Assembly: GCA_036702975.1 (NCBI GenBank)
Contig: DATNPX010000030.1
Location: 186,001 to 250,000, forward strand
Origin: DATNPX01 sp036702975
Lineage (GTDB): Bacteria; Cyanobacteriota; Vampirovibrionia; Obscuribacterales; Obscuribacteraceae
Length of the DNA stretch: 64,000 bases
Direction of reading: 5' to 3'
Below are positions 17,455 to 25,655 of this stretch, piece after piece. How positions within the stretch are numbered: position 1 is the stretch's first letter; each line of letters starts with the position of its first letter. The position numbers and the translations under genes were made by a program. The notes beneath the pieces were generated by a model. The model did not search any database. It was given only the letters and a program-made list of their open reading frames with translations, and was not told where the DNA came from.

Positions 17455-18966
17455 ATGATGACGGTAACTTTAAGATCAATAAACCAGATGGGCACCATGC
17501 TTAGTGCTGTGATAGTCGCTCTTGCTTTTTGGGGTTCAGGGCAGCCATATTGTCTGGCGCAAAATACTCAAGCTGCCAATTCTAGCGAACCATTGGCTGT
17601 GAACCCGTCCTCGCGAGCTTCATCAGTCGGTGTTGAAAATCCCGTCGGCGTTCAAGCCTCCTTGCAGACTCCGCAACTGCAAACCGGGATTGTCGTAAGT
17701 CCAGCCCCGGTGCGGACTTTATCACTAAAAGAGTGCTTGGAGCGAGCTGAGCTTAACAACAAAGAGATCGTTTCGGCACGTTGGAACCTGCCGATTGCTA
17801 GAGCTCAAGTCACCATTGCTGGTGCCATTCCGAATCCACAGTTTCAGTTGCAGGAAGGTTTCGGTCCGTCCTTTACTTCCGTTCTTACCGGTCAAAACGA
17901 GCAGTTTCAGTGGACACAGCAATTTCTGACTGCGGGCAAACGAACAAAAAAAGTTGCGCTGGCGAAAGCGCAGTATCTTCTGGCCGAAGTACAGCTTGAT
18001 GCCCTGAAGTTCGATGTTCACAACCGCGTGCGGCGAGCGTATGCAGAGCAAGCTGCCGCTGAAGCGTACGCTGAACTAGTCGAATCAGAGCGCGCAGTCG
18101 GCGTCAAACTGCTGTCTATTGCCGAAAAACGTGTTGCTGCAGGCAAGGCTCCGCAGACAGAAGTGCTTCAAGCCAGGCTTAATGTCAATCAATTCGATAC
18201 GCAGCGCAACCAGGCGCAGATAAGGCTACAGCAAGATTCAGCCGCTCTGGGGCTGATTATCGGCGAGACACCAGAGCATGTTGAGGTAATAGACGTCGAG
18301 GACAACGGGCTGTTTAAACTCTCCACCGAGCAGACAGATATTGTGCCCTCGCCGGCTGGTCTTTTGCCGAGCTTCTCTTTGCTTATGGAGACTGCTCGCA
18401 CGTCACGCCCAGACTGGCGAGCCGCCAAGCAACAAGTATTTGTCTTTGAAAAGGCTGTAGAGTTGGCAAAAGCTCAGCGCATTCCCGATCTGTTTGTCGG
18501 CAGCGGCATTCAGTATATGCACCTTTCGAAACATCAGCCTCCGGGCTTGCAGGCGGTGCCTAACTCGGTAGGAAATGGCGTATACCTGACCGTAAGCGCC
18601 GAAAACCCGCTCTTTTATCAACACCAGGGTGAGTTACTGCAAGCTGTGGGCAATCTTAAACAAGCCACGCGTAATGAGGAGTTACTTCGTTGCCAAGTTT
18701 CCGCCGATGTCGCCAGCGCCTACAGTGAAGTCGAGGTGGCGAGAGCCAATATCTTCTTGTTTCAAAAAGACCTTTTGCCCACAGCCGCAGACGTAGCTAG
18801 AATTGCGCGGCGCGGATATGAGACCGGAGCGACTGACCTTGCCACCGCGATAGTTGCTCAGCAGCAATACCAGCAGACTTTGCAGTCATATTTTGACAGC
18901 GTGGTGGCATATCAGACTGCCTGGGCCGACCTTGAAAAGGCTATTGGCAAACCTTTGAAGCTATAG
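17455..18966 (+). CDS. TolC-family outer-membrane efflux channel (third of three)
   Basis: A 503-residue paralogue. The start is ATG 17455 (a second ATG follows at 17458), 10 nt after the previous stop. The frame is open upstream, but the signal peptide (TMLSAVIVALAFWGSG) begins only here. Core motifs: LSLKECLERAELNNKEIVSA, NPQFQLQEGFG, NRVRRAYAEQAAAEAYAEL, RVAAGKAPQTEVLQARL and the terminal WADLEKAIGKPLKL. A 30-bp stretch near its 3' end (18887-18916) is identical to 17368-17397 in the second channel gene, which points to recent duplication or gene conversion. Confidence 0.9.
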   Translation: MMTVTLRSINQMGTMLSAVIVALAFWGSGQPYCLAQNTQAANSSEPLAVNPSSRASSVGVENPVGVQASLQTPQLQTGIVVSPAPVRTLSLKECLERAELNNKEIVSARWNLPIARAQVTIAGAIPNPQFQLQEGFGPSFTSVLTGQNEQFQWTQQFLTAGKRTKKVALAKAQYLLAEVQLDALKFDVHNRVRRAYAEQAAAEAYAELVESERAVGVKLLSIAEKRVAAGKAPQTEVLQARLNVNQFDTQRNQAQIRLQQDSAALGLIIGETPEHVEVIDVEDNGLFKLSTEQTDIVPSPAGLLPSFSLLMETARTSRPDWRAAKQQVFVFEKAVELAKAQRIPDLFVGSGIQYMHLSKHQPPGLQAVPNSVGNGVYLTVSAENPLFYQHQGELLQAVGNLKQATRNEELLRCQVSADVASAYSEVEVARANIFLFQKDLLPTAADVARIARRGYETGATDLATAIVAQQQYQQTLQSYFDSVVAYQTAWADLEKAIGKPLKL

Positions 18967-18980
18967 GCTGGATGCGCCAT

Positions 18981-19030
18981 AATACCCAAGGCTCAAGGAC
19001 TTTTGCTCCAGTCCTCTGAATCTAGGTATT
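18981..19030 (+). promoter_or_regulatory. Possible structured leader before crcB
   Basis: Two nested 6-bp stems can form in the 80-bp gap: AATACC (18981-18986) with GGTATT (19025-19030), and inside it AGGACT (18996-19001) with AGTCCT (19010-19015). A leader RNA before a fluoride channel gene invites comparison with the fluoride riboswitch, but I cannot align the conserved core of that class here. The structure could be unrelated. Confidence 0.2.
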
Positions 19031-19046
19031 TGACTAGGCATTTGAA

Positions 19047-19421
19047 ATGAACTACCTGATCGTATTTGTCGGCGCTGGAATTGGCGGGGTTCTTCGCTAT
19101 CTAATGGGACCGGCGGTACAAAACGCAACTAATGGCTGGACTTTTCCTATAGGCACCTTTTGCGTCAACATGTTGGGTTGCCTGGTGATAGGGGTGCTTG
19201 GCTCTTTGGCTGAGTCGAAAGGGTTATTTCAGGGAGAGGCGCGGCTTTTTCTGTTTGTCGGTGTGCTGGGCGGTTTCACCACATTTTCCAGTTTTGGATT
19301 TGAGACGTTTCAGCTGCTACGTGATGGACAAGTCGTATACGCATTGGCCAATGCCGTTTTGCAGGTAGTGCTCGGGTTGCTTTTTGTTTGGTTGGGATGG
19401 ATCATCGGTCGGTTACTCTGA
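19047..19421 (+). CDS. crcB: Fluoride ion channel CrcB/Fluc
   Basis: A 124-residue four-helix membrane protein, full length for the Fluc family. It shows the family features GAGIGGVLRYLMGP at the N-terminus, FPIGTFCVNMLGCLVIG in helix 2 with the conserved Asn, and GGFTTFSSFGFET in the broken third helix, with the Phe/Ser/Thr residues that line the pore. Such proteins assemble as antiparallel dimers and let F- leave the cytoplasm, giving fluoride resistance. It is 9 bp upstream of a DUF190 gene, a frequent partner of crcB, and lies downstream of the third channel gene on the same strand. Confidence 0.95.
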   Translation: MNYLIVFVGAGIGGVLRYLMGPAVQNATNGWTFPIGTFCVNMLGCLVIGVLGSLAESKGLFQGEARLFLFVGVLGGFTTFSSFGFETFQLLRDGQVVYALANAVLQVVLGLLFVWLGWIIGRLL

Positions 19422-19430
19422 GGATTAGTC

Positions 19431-19766
19431 ATGTTGCCTGAAAATGGGTCACTGCTGCGGATATACGTTGGGGAATCTGAAAAGCACGATGGCGTGCCGT
19501 TATATCAATGGATAGTGCGGCAAGCTCGCGACCACAAGCTTGCCGGAGCGACGGTGATGCGTGCCGTCGAGGGTTACGGGGCTCATAGCAAGATTCACAC
19601 GGTGAAGCTGTTGGACCTATCGACGGACCTTCCGATGGTGGTGGAGATGGTCGATGAACCTGAAAAGATAGAGGCGTTTCTTGAGTACATAAGCGCCATC
19701 GTTCCAGAGGGATTGGCGACGGTGGAGAAAGTTCACCTTCGTCTCTATCGATTCAAGCAGCCGTAA
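19431..19766 (+). CDS. DUF190 family PII-like protein linked to crcB
   Basis: A 111-residue soluble protein of the DUF190 family: LLRIYVGESEKHDGVPLYQW near the N-terminus, then AGATVMRAVEGYGAHSKIHT and LPMVVEMVDEPEKIEAFL. Known structures in the family have a ferredoxin-like fold resembling PII signalling proteins. It is coupled to crcB by a 9-bp gap with GAGG ahead of its start. A regulatory or accessory role in fluoride export is inferred from the recurrent gene pairing; the molecular function is not established. Confidence 0.9.
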   Translation: MLPENGSLLRIYVGESEKHDGVPLYQWIVRQARDHKLAGATVMRAVEGYGAHSKIHTVKLLDLSTDLPMVVEMVDEPEKIEAFLEYISAIVPEGLATVEKVHLRLYRFKQP

Positions 19767-19986
19767 AATTAACCTGAAATCTCACGCCAACACGTATTCG
19801 GGCGATGGTTCGCTCGAGACCGATTTGCGGCGCGAGTTTGCCCACTAACCCGAACAGGGGATGAGAAAATCAACCTCGAGGTTGGCCAGCATATAGCCGA
19901 GGGAGTGACAACAGATTTGCCTCCACGATGCACAATAAGATAAGCGGATTGCGTGTGTTGGCTCTTAGCCTGGGAGGACAGTCACT

Positions 19987-20391
19987 TTGGCTATCGACAA
20001 AGTCATGCTCGTTGATGATGATGCTTGCATTAGGCGAATTGGAGAGATCAGCCTGACAAAGGTTGGTAAATGGTCGGTGATTTCCTGCGCATCAGCGGCA
20101 GCTGCGCTCGAGAGCCTCGAGCAGCAGACACCTGATGTGATTTTATTGGACGTGATGATGCCACAGCTGGATGGTGTCGCCGCTTTTCCAGAAGTGGTGC
20201 GGCGAACTAAAGGAAGAGTACCCATAATCTTTATGACCGCCAAGGTCATGAATACAGAGGTGCTCAAATATCGCGAACTCGGAGCCGCGGGCGTGATAAC
20301 AAAGCCCTTTGAGCCGACCAGTCTGCCTTTAGAAATTGCATCTATCGTTGAGGATTACCATCGCGCGCAAGCTCGTTCTGTTTGCGCTTGA
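19987..20391 (+). CDS. Single-domain response regulator (CheY-like receiver)
   Basis: A 134-residue stand-alone receiver domain. The acid pocket D10-D12 (LVDDDA), phospho-acceptor D55 (VILLDVMMPQLDG), T84 (IFMTAK) and K106 (VITKPFEP) are all present, so it should be phosphorylatable. There is no output domain. The start is TTG 19987 with GGGAGGA about 9 nt upstream. It lies directly before the RedB-like gene and the large membrane histidine kinase, so that kinase is its likely phosphodonor. Confidence 0.93.
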   Translation: MAIDKVMLVDDDACIRRIGEISLTKVGKWSVISCASAAAALESLEQQTPDVILLDVMMPQLDGVAAFPEVVRRTKGRVPIIFMTAKVMNTEVLKYRELGAAGVITKPFEPTSLPLEIASIVEDYHRAQARSVCA

Positions 20392-20404
20392 TGAATTTAA
20401 GGTT

Positions 20405-21031
20405 GTGGACACACTGAGAAACAAGTTATTAAAGGGTCACATCGTTTTAGTTAGCCTGGCAGTCCTTTGGGTCTGTTCGATTGCCGGCTTCGGGTATCTG
20501 ATTCGCTATGACATGGAAGAAGGCTCGACCGGTGCGTTGGCGGTGGGGTGGCCTTCACAGACGCGTCTATCACTGGGGGAGCAGGGTAAAACTTTGGTAG
20601 TTTTTCTTCACCCTCAGTGTCCATTCTCGATGGCAACTGTTACTGAGTTGGCCAAAGTCGTAGACCACTATCGCGCCCCATTGAAAATCTATGCGGATAT
20701 CGCCAATAGCTACTTAGATTCAACAACTAAGCAACTTAAGTGCGTCGGCGAATCGCAACCTGGAGCGACGCGGCTTGTTAAATATGTCTCTGAGATTCCG
20801 GGTGTTCAACTTGTGCCCGATCCAGATAGTAAGATTGCCACTGCTTTTGGTGCCGAAACATCCGGTTATACGATGCTGTATAACCAGCATGGAAAACTAG
20901 TCTTTGCGGGCGGAATTACTTCCTCTCGAGGTCACGAAGGAGACAATGATTCCGCTGACTCACTAATTGCGGCTTTAAAGGGAGAAAGTAGTCGAGCCAC
21001 GTCGGCTCCAGTTTTTGGTTGCAGGTTGTAA
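20405..21031 (+). CDS. RedB-like membrane-anchored thioredoxin-fold protein
   Basis: About 209 residues from a GTG at 20405; the true start is uncertain because the frame is open upstream into the response regulator. An N-terminal anchor (HIVLVSLAVLWVCSIAGF) is followed by a thioredoxin-like domain with the redox motif CPFS in VVFLHPQCPFSMATV. The C-terminal signature FGAETSGYTMLYNQHGKLVF, then GGITSSRGHEGDN, and a final PVFGCRL match what I recall of proteins annotated RedB. The domain should face the periplasm. It sits between a receiver protein and a membrane histidine kinase, so it may feed redox information to that kinase (inference). Confidence 0.75.
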   Translation: MDTLRNKLLKGHIVLVSLAVLWVCSIAGFGYLIRYDMEEGSTGALAVGWPSQTRLSLGEQGKTLVVFLHPQCPFSMATVTELAKVVDHYRAPLKIYADIANSYLDSTTKQLKCVGESQPGATRLVKYVSEIPGVQLVPDPDSKIATAFGAETSGYTMLYNQHGKLVFAGGITSSRGHEGDNDSADSLIAALKGESSRATSAPVFGCRL

Positions 21032-21050
21032 TTCAAGAGTTAAATAGGCG

Positions 21051-23699
21051 ATGCCCGAATCTTCAAGCCCTACAACCACAGTAAACACGGATATCCGAAG
21101 CACCGATATCGAAACTAGAGCGCGGCGGCTCTTCGCGGTGCATCAACAAAAACTCTGCCAACAAGCTGACCATCTCTTTGCGGTACTGCTGCTGATTGAG
21201 TGGATTGCTGGAGTTTTAACAGCCTTGCTGGTGTCTCCACATGCTTGGAGCGGGGTGCATTACCATACCCATGTGCATGTGTTGGTGGCCGTCTTTGTTG
21301 GCGGCGCTCTGGCTCTGTTTCCAAATGCGCTGGTATTGATGAAGCCTGGCATGTATCTCAACAGGCAAGTGATCGCCATCAGCCAGATGCTCTTTTCGGC
21401 TTTGTTCATACACCTGAGCGGTGGTCGAATTGAGGCACACTTCAGTGTTTTTGGCTCACTAGCGCTCCTCGCTTTCTACAGAGATTGGCGGGTTTTGGTC
21501 TCAGCCGCAGTGACCATTACGCTAGACCACCTGATTCGTGGAATCTTCTGGCCTCAGTCTGTCTTCGGCATCAGTTTCGCTTCCCCGCTAAGGGCCCTCG
21601 AGCACGGTGCCTGGGTGGTCATCGAATGTATATTCTTGTTCAAAGGTATCAGTGCCAGCGTCAAAGACATGCACGATATGGCGAGGCACCGCGCCGAGCT
21701 GGAAAATACCAATAACACCATTGAAAAACTTGTCGAAGACAAAACTGCGCAGTTGCGTGCCCGCGAGCAAGAAGCACGTCAACTGGCTCTAGCCGTACAA
21801 CAAAGTCAGGATGCCATATTTAGCCTTGACCGCAATGCTATCGTGTTGTCGTGGAACCGAGGAGCAGAAAAGCTTTATGGACGGACTGCCGCCGAGATGA
21901 TAGGCAACGTCTTTGCTCCCAATCTGCCAGAAAAGGAAATGGAGATTCAGAGAGCGCTTTTCTTTCGCGTTATGAAAGGCGAATCGATTGAATCGCATGA
22001 GACGTTGATCGACCGCCCTGATGGCACATTGCTAGATGTATCCGTTACGCTGTCACCTATTCGAGATGACGCTGGTAAGTTGATTGCCCTCTCTGCTGTT
22101 GTCCGCGACATAACCGAGAAAAAAGCCGTCGAGAAGAGAATGTCGGAATTCTACTCGGTTGTTTCGCACGAACTGAGGACGCCGCTCACGTCTATTAAAG
22201 GTGCACTCGCTCTCATTGCCAACGGTATAGTCGAACAAGGTACCGATGAGGCGACTGAACTGATTGATATTGCACAAAAGAGCTCAACTCGCCTGATACG
22301 CTTAATTAACGACATTCTAGACCTGCGCAAGATTGAGGCAGGAAAGTTTGAGTTGAATAAGAGCGACGTCAAACTGAGCAACCTTGTGAAAAATTCTGTG
22401 CTTGCCATGACAGGATTTGCCGAAAGCAGGAATGTCCGACTGGAATCAGATATTCAGTTGCAGTTGGAACTGTCGATCGATGAAGACAGAGTAACGCAGG
22501 TGCTTTCCAATCTGATCTCTAATGCCGTCAAATATGCGCCCGAAAATTCGGCCGTAGAAGTTAACGCTACCGTCGAAAACGACAATGTTCGTTTTTCCGT
22601 GATAGATCGTGGAGCTGGTATTCCGGCTGAACACCTGCCTAAGCTCTTTTCTAAGTTCCAGCAAGTTGATTCATCCGACACACGGGCGAAGGAAGGTACA
22701 GGTTTGGGGCTCGCCATTTCCAAAGAGATTGTGGAGCAGCACGGTGGCAAAATCAGTGTCTTGAGTGAACCAAACGTGCGCACTGAGTTTTGGTTTACGC
22801 TTCCAGTGGCTCATCGTCAGGCTGCTTTCCCAGAAACTGGAATGGTGGCCAAGCCTGCACCACATGTGGTTCCAGTAGCTGCCAGTACTGACGTGGATGC
22901 AAGCAAAAATGTAATCTTGATTGTAGAAGACGAATACGAACTGTCTTGTCTTCTCAAGATTAACCTGGAACGTCAGAACTACGTTTGTATGCAGGCTTTG
23001 ACCTTAGAGCAGGCGAGAGACTGCTTGCAGCAAGTTACGCCAAGTGCCATTGTGCTGGATGTCGAACTACCAGATGGAAATGGGTTGGAATTTTTGAGGC
23101 GGTTGCATGAATCCGAGAAAGAACGAAATATTCCATCAATGCCAGTGATAGTAATTACCGGTTCAGATCAGAAAGCAGATAGTGCGACCAAGAACGGGAT
23201 CGTTGACTGGTTGCAGAAACCGTTCAGTCAAAGTACGTTAAGTGACTCGGTCAAGAAAGCTTTGTCTTCGAGTGCACGACGAAAAAAAGTCGTAGTAGTC
23301 GATGAAAATCCTGATACGCGCACAGCACTTTATCGCGAGCTCGAGCTCTTGGAAGCGGACTTTATCGATGCGGAGAAGTGGGATCGGTCTACTCGCCAAC
23401 CCCCTGTGGATTTAGTCGTAGTGAATGAAGACAGTTTGAATTGTTCCGAACTGATTTGCGATGTTAAGCAGATGAACTCCAAGGGTTATCAGATAGTGCC
23501 ATTCCTGATTTATTCAAGTACGGGGCACGACGTTAAGAACAAGAGCGTAACATCGGTCCACATTAGTCGGCACACGCCGAAAGATAGTGTCGAGTCGAGT
23601 TTTGTTAACAGAGTGGAGACCGTTCTATTCAGTTTGCTGAGCCAATGCTCTCAAAACTGCCATGAGGAAGTGAAAGAGTCTACTCCAGCACCTTCCTGA
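21051..23699 (+). CDS. Membrane hybrid sensor histidine kinase (7TM-like/PAS/HisKA/HATPase/REC/pseudo-REC)
   Basis: An 882-residue kinase. Residues about 40-205 form a multi-pass sensor domain with a His-rich loop (GVHYHTHVHVL) and the segment GGRIEAHFSVFGSLALLAFY. A coiled coil follows, then a PAS domain (about 250-360, AIFSLDRNAIVLSWNRGAEK), HisKA with H373 (VVSHELRTPLTSIKG), and an ATPase domain (N box ISNAVKYAPEN, DRGAGIP, GTGLGLAISKEIVEQHGG). Receiver 1 has D670 (IVLDVELPDGNG) and the WLQKPF lysine. A second receiver-like domain (about 745-870) keeps the fold but has Asn where the acceptor Asp is expected (VDLVVVNEDS), so it is probably inactive. It lies 19 bp after the RedB-like gene. 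Confidence 0.93.
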   Translation: MPESSSPTTTVNTDIRSTDIETRARRLFAVHQQKLCQQADHLFAVLLLIEWIAGVLTALLVSPHAWSGVHYHTHVHVLVAVFVGGALALFPNALVLMKPGMYLNRQVIAISQMLFSALFIHLSGGRIEAHFSVFGSLALLAFYRDWRVLVSAAVTITLDHLIRGIFWPQSVFGISFASPLRALEHGAWVVIECIFLFKGISASVKDMHDMARHRAELENTNNTIEKLVEDKTAQLRAREQEARQLALAVQQSQDAIFSLDRNAIVLSWNRGAEKLYGRTAAEMIGNVFAPNLPEKEMEIQRALFFRVMKGESIESHETLIDRPDGTLLDVSVTLSPIRDDAGKLIALSAVVRDITEKKAVEKRMSEFYSVVSHELRTPLTSIKGALALIANGIVEQGTDEATELIDIAQKSSTRLIRLINDILDLRKIEAGKFELNKSDVKLSNLVKNSVLAMTGFAESRNVRLESDIQLQLELSIDEDRVTQVLSNLISNAVKYAPENSAVEVNATVENDNVRFSVIDRGAGIPAEHLPKLFSKFQQVDSSDTRAKEGTGLGLAISKEIVEQHGGKISVLSEPNVRTEFWFTLPVAHRQAAFPETGMVAKPAPHVVPVAASTDVDASKNVILIVEDEYELSCLLKINLERQNYVCMQALTLEQARDCLQQVTPSAIVLDVELPDGNGLEFLRRLHESEKERNIPSMPVIVITGSDQKADSATKNGIVDWLQKPFSQSTLSDSVKKALSSSARRKKVVVVDENPDTRTALYRELELLEADFIDAEKWDRSTRQPPVDLVVVNEDSLNCSELICDVKQMNSKGYQIVPFLIYSSTGHDVKNKSVTSVHISRHTPKDSVESSFVNRVETVLFSLLSQCSQNCHEEVKESTPAPS

Positions 23700-23755
23700 A
23701 TCACTTTTCCTGAGTCGCTCTTCCCAATCACTTCTCCGAATCACTTTCGTTGCGT

Positions 23756-25444
23756 CTAACTATGAACATCTAGATCGAAGGCTGATATATTACCGCGTGA
23801 TTCGATGCAACGGACCGCGTGCTGTTGGCTCTCTAAGTATAGAAACGGAATCAGGTCCTTGGTGACGATAATTATGTGAGGTCCGGGTGTCTTCTCGCGA
23901 AAGTTTCTTAGGTCTTCTATGGTTGAGACCAGCGTCACTTTCTTTTGGTGATAGAAGACTCCTGCTGTGGTATCACGCCAGAAGGTTGCCAAATTGGCGT
24001 TCGGGTAGTGCAACACCATCTCTCGGAAATCGGCGTGCTTGAGTTTGTAGAACAGCAGCAAGCTAGAAGGCACCGCCAGCATGACCGACATAGTCCAGCA
24101 ACCTGCCACCACCAAGGCGGGAAACCGCTTGCTGCGAGTAAGATACCTGGCTAGCAGCACAGCCGAGCACAGACATACGATTACTGCCGCTGTAAATCCA
24201 AGCAGCGCCGAACCAGATGGCTCCTGCAATCGCTCGTAGCTTGATTTTAGTAGAGCAATTCCGCCAAATGCGATAGTGGCAAAAAACAAAGCGAAGCTGA
24301 GGAGTGCCGGATTCCCTGGTCGCAGGCGGCGTTTGGAAATCGTATCCAGCACGATGCCTATGAAGATGCAGGCAGCTGGAACTCCCGGTAGTATATATGT
24401 GGGTAATTTTGTTCTGATCAAACTAAAGAAAGTGAATGAAACCAGCGCCCAGGTGAAGCTAAAAACGAGCAACCGGCTGCGGTCACTGAGAGGACGCTGT
24501 TTGAGAAAAAGTCTTCGCACTATTCTAATTGCCGTTGGTGCCAACAACGTCCATGGCAAGAAGGCACAGGCGAGATAGGGAAGATAAAACCACCAGGGCT
24601 CGAGGTGATTAACGATTCCTGTTATGCGACCTAGGTTTTGATGCACTATGAACTCTTGAAAGAACGCACCTTTGGTGGCTGCGTTTTCGATGAAATACCA
24701 GGGCAGAGCGAGGGCTCCCACAAGCGCTGCACCAGCTACCGGTTGAAGTTTTCTGAGATATTGCCATAGAGTTTGTTTTGATACCCGGGAATCAATGCGA
24801 TTCAAGACAAGTTTGTTGGTTACGATGGCGAAAGCGGCGATGATGATGATGACTGGACCTTTAAGCAAAAATGTGGCCGTCAAACACAAGTAGGCGACAA
24901 GCAACGGCTGCCATGGATTTTTCTCAGGTGAATTCAGTGCCTGGAAAAATGAGAACGCTGCAAGCGTTGTAAAACAAGTGAGCTCCATATCAGTTAGCGC
25001 CAGGTGCCCGATGACGGCGAAGAGTAAGTTCGAGACCATTACCAAACAACAAAGAATAATGGCTCGTTGCCCCAGAAATCGGCCAAGCGTCAAGTAAGTG
25101 AAGCCTATGGTCTCTAGAGCCGCTAGCGCAGCAGGTAAACGAGCCGCCAGTTCCGAAACGCCGAAAGTTTTGAAGCTTGCTACTATGAACCAATAGACCA
25201 AGATCGGTTTTTCCAAAAATGGTGCATAGTTGAAATGAGGTGTCAGGTAATCTTGCGATTCGATCATTTCGCGCGCGGCTTCGGCATACAGTCCATCGCT
25301 CGGGTCCATGATGCCGAAGGCTCCAAGAGCCGGGAAGAACATAAGTGCTGTAATGATGACCAAACACATAAACGTGTACTTCGTCATCTTAGTTTCATTG
25401 GTGCGCAGATTTTGAGAAGGCACTCTTAACTCTTGAGCTTTCAC
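23756..25444 (-). CDS. ArnT/PMT-like lipid-linked glycosyltransferase (GT39/GT83 type)
   Basis: A 562-residue integral membrane protein with about 12 hydrophobic segments. The first periplasmic loop carries the catalytic-type acidic motif MDPSDGLYAEAAREM followed by FNYAPFLEKPILVYW, as in ArnT and related polyprenyl-phosphate-sugar transferases. Further motifs are GHLALTDMELT and FLLKGPVIII. Such enzymes move a sugar from undecaprenyl phosphate to lipid A or another periplasmic acceptor. The GTG at 25444 gives the longest form. An internal ATG at 25387 lies just before the first TM and may be the true start. It stands alone on its strand. Confidence 0.85.
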   Translation of the reverse strand: MKAQELRVPSQNLRTNETKMTKYTFMCLVIITALMFFPALGAFGIMDPSDGLYAEAAREMIESQDYLTPHFNYAPFLEKPILVYWFIVASFKTFGVSELAARLPAALAALETIGFTYLTLGRFLGQRAIILCCLVMVSNLLFAVIGHLALTDMELTCFTTLAAFSFFQALNSPEKNPWQPLLVAYLCLTATFLLKGPVIIIIAAFAIVTNKLVLNRIDSRVSKQTLWQYLRKLQPVAGAALVGALALPWYFIENAATKGAFFQEFIVHQNLGRITGIVNHLEPWWFYLPYLACAFLPWTLLAPTAIRIVRRLFLKQRPLSDRSRLLVFSFTWALVSFTFFSLIRTKLPTYILPGVPAACIFIGIVLDTISKRRLRPGNPALLSFALFFATIAFGGIALLKSSYERLQEPSGSALLGFTAAVIVCLCSAVLLARYLTRSKRFPALVVAGCWTMSVMLAVPSSLLLFYKLKHADFREMVLHYPNANLATFWRDTTAGVFYHQKKVTLVSTIEDLRNFREKTPGPHIIIVTKDLIPFLYLESQQHAVRCIESRGNISAFDLDVHS

Positions 25445-25655
25445 AAGCGTTTTTGTCTATCGCACGCGCAAAAATGCCTCAGGCAGATAAAGCTGCCGAT
25501 ATTCGTCGCTGACAATATAGACCAAAAGCCGCCGACGATGCGCATAAATTAGAACAGAAATTTTCTTAGCATGGACCTCACCAGATATTCACTATATTGT
25601 TCTAGACTGCGTCAACTAGTGAGTTGGCTTTCCGTCTAGTTGGGGATTTTTATCA

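Noticed and set aside
18967..19046. Canonical fluoride riboswitch upstream of crcB
   Set aside because: Stems exist, but the conserved core and the pseudoknot sequence of the known class could not be aligned with confidence, so only a structured leader is proposed.
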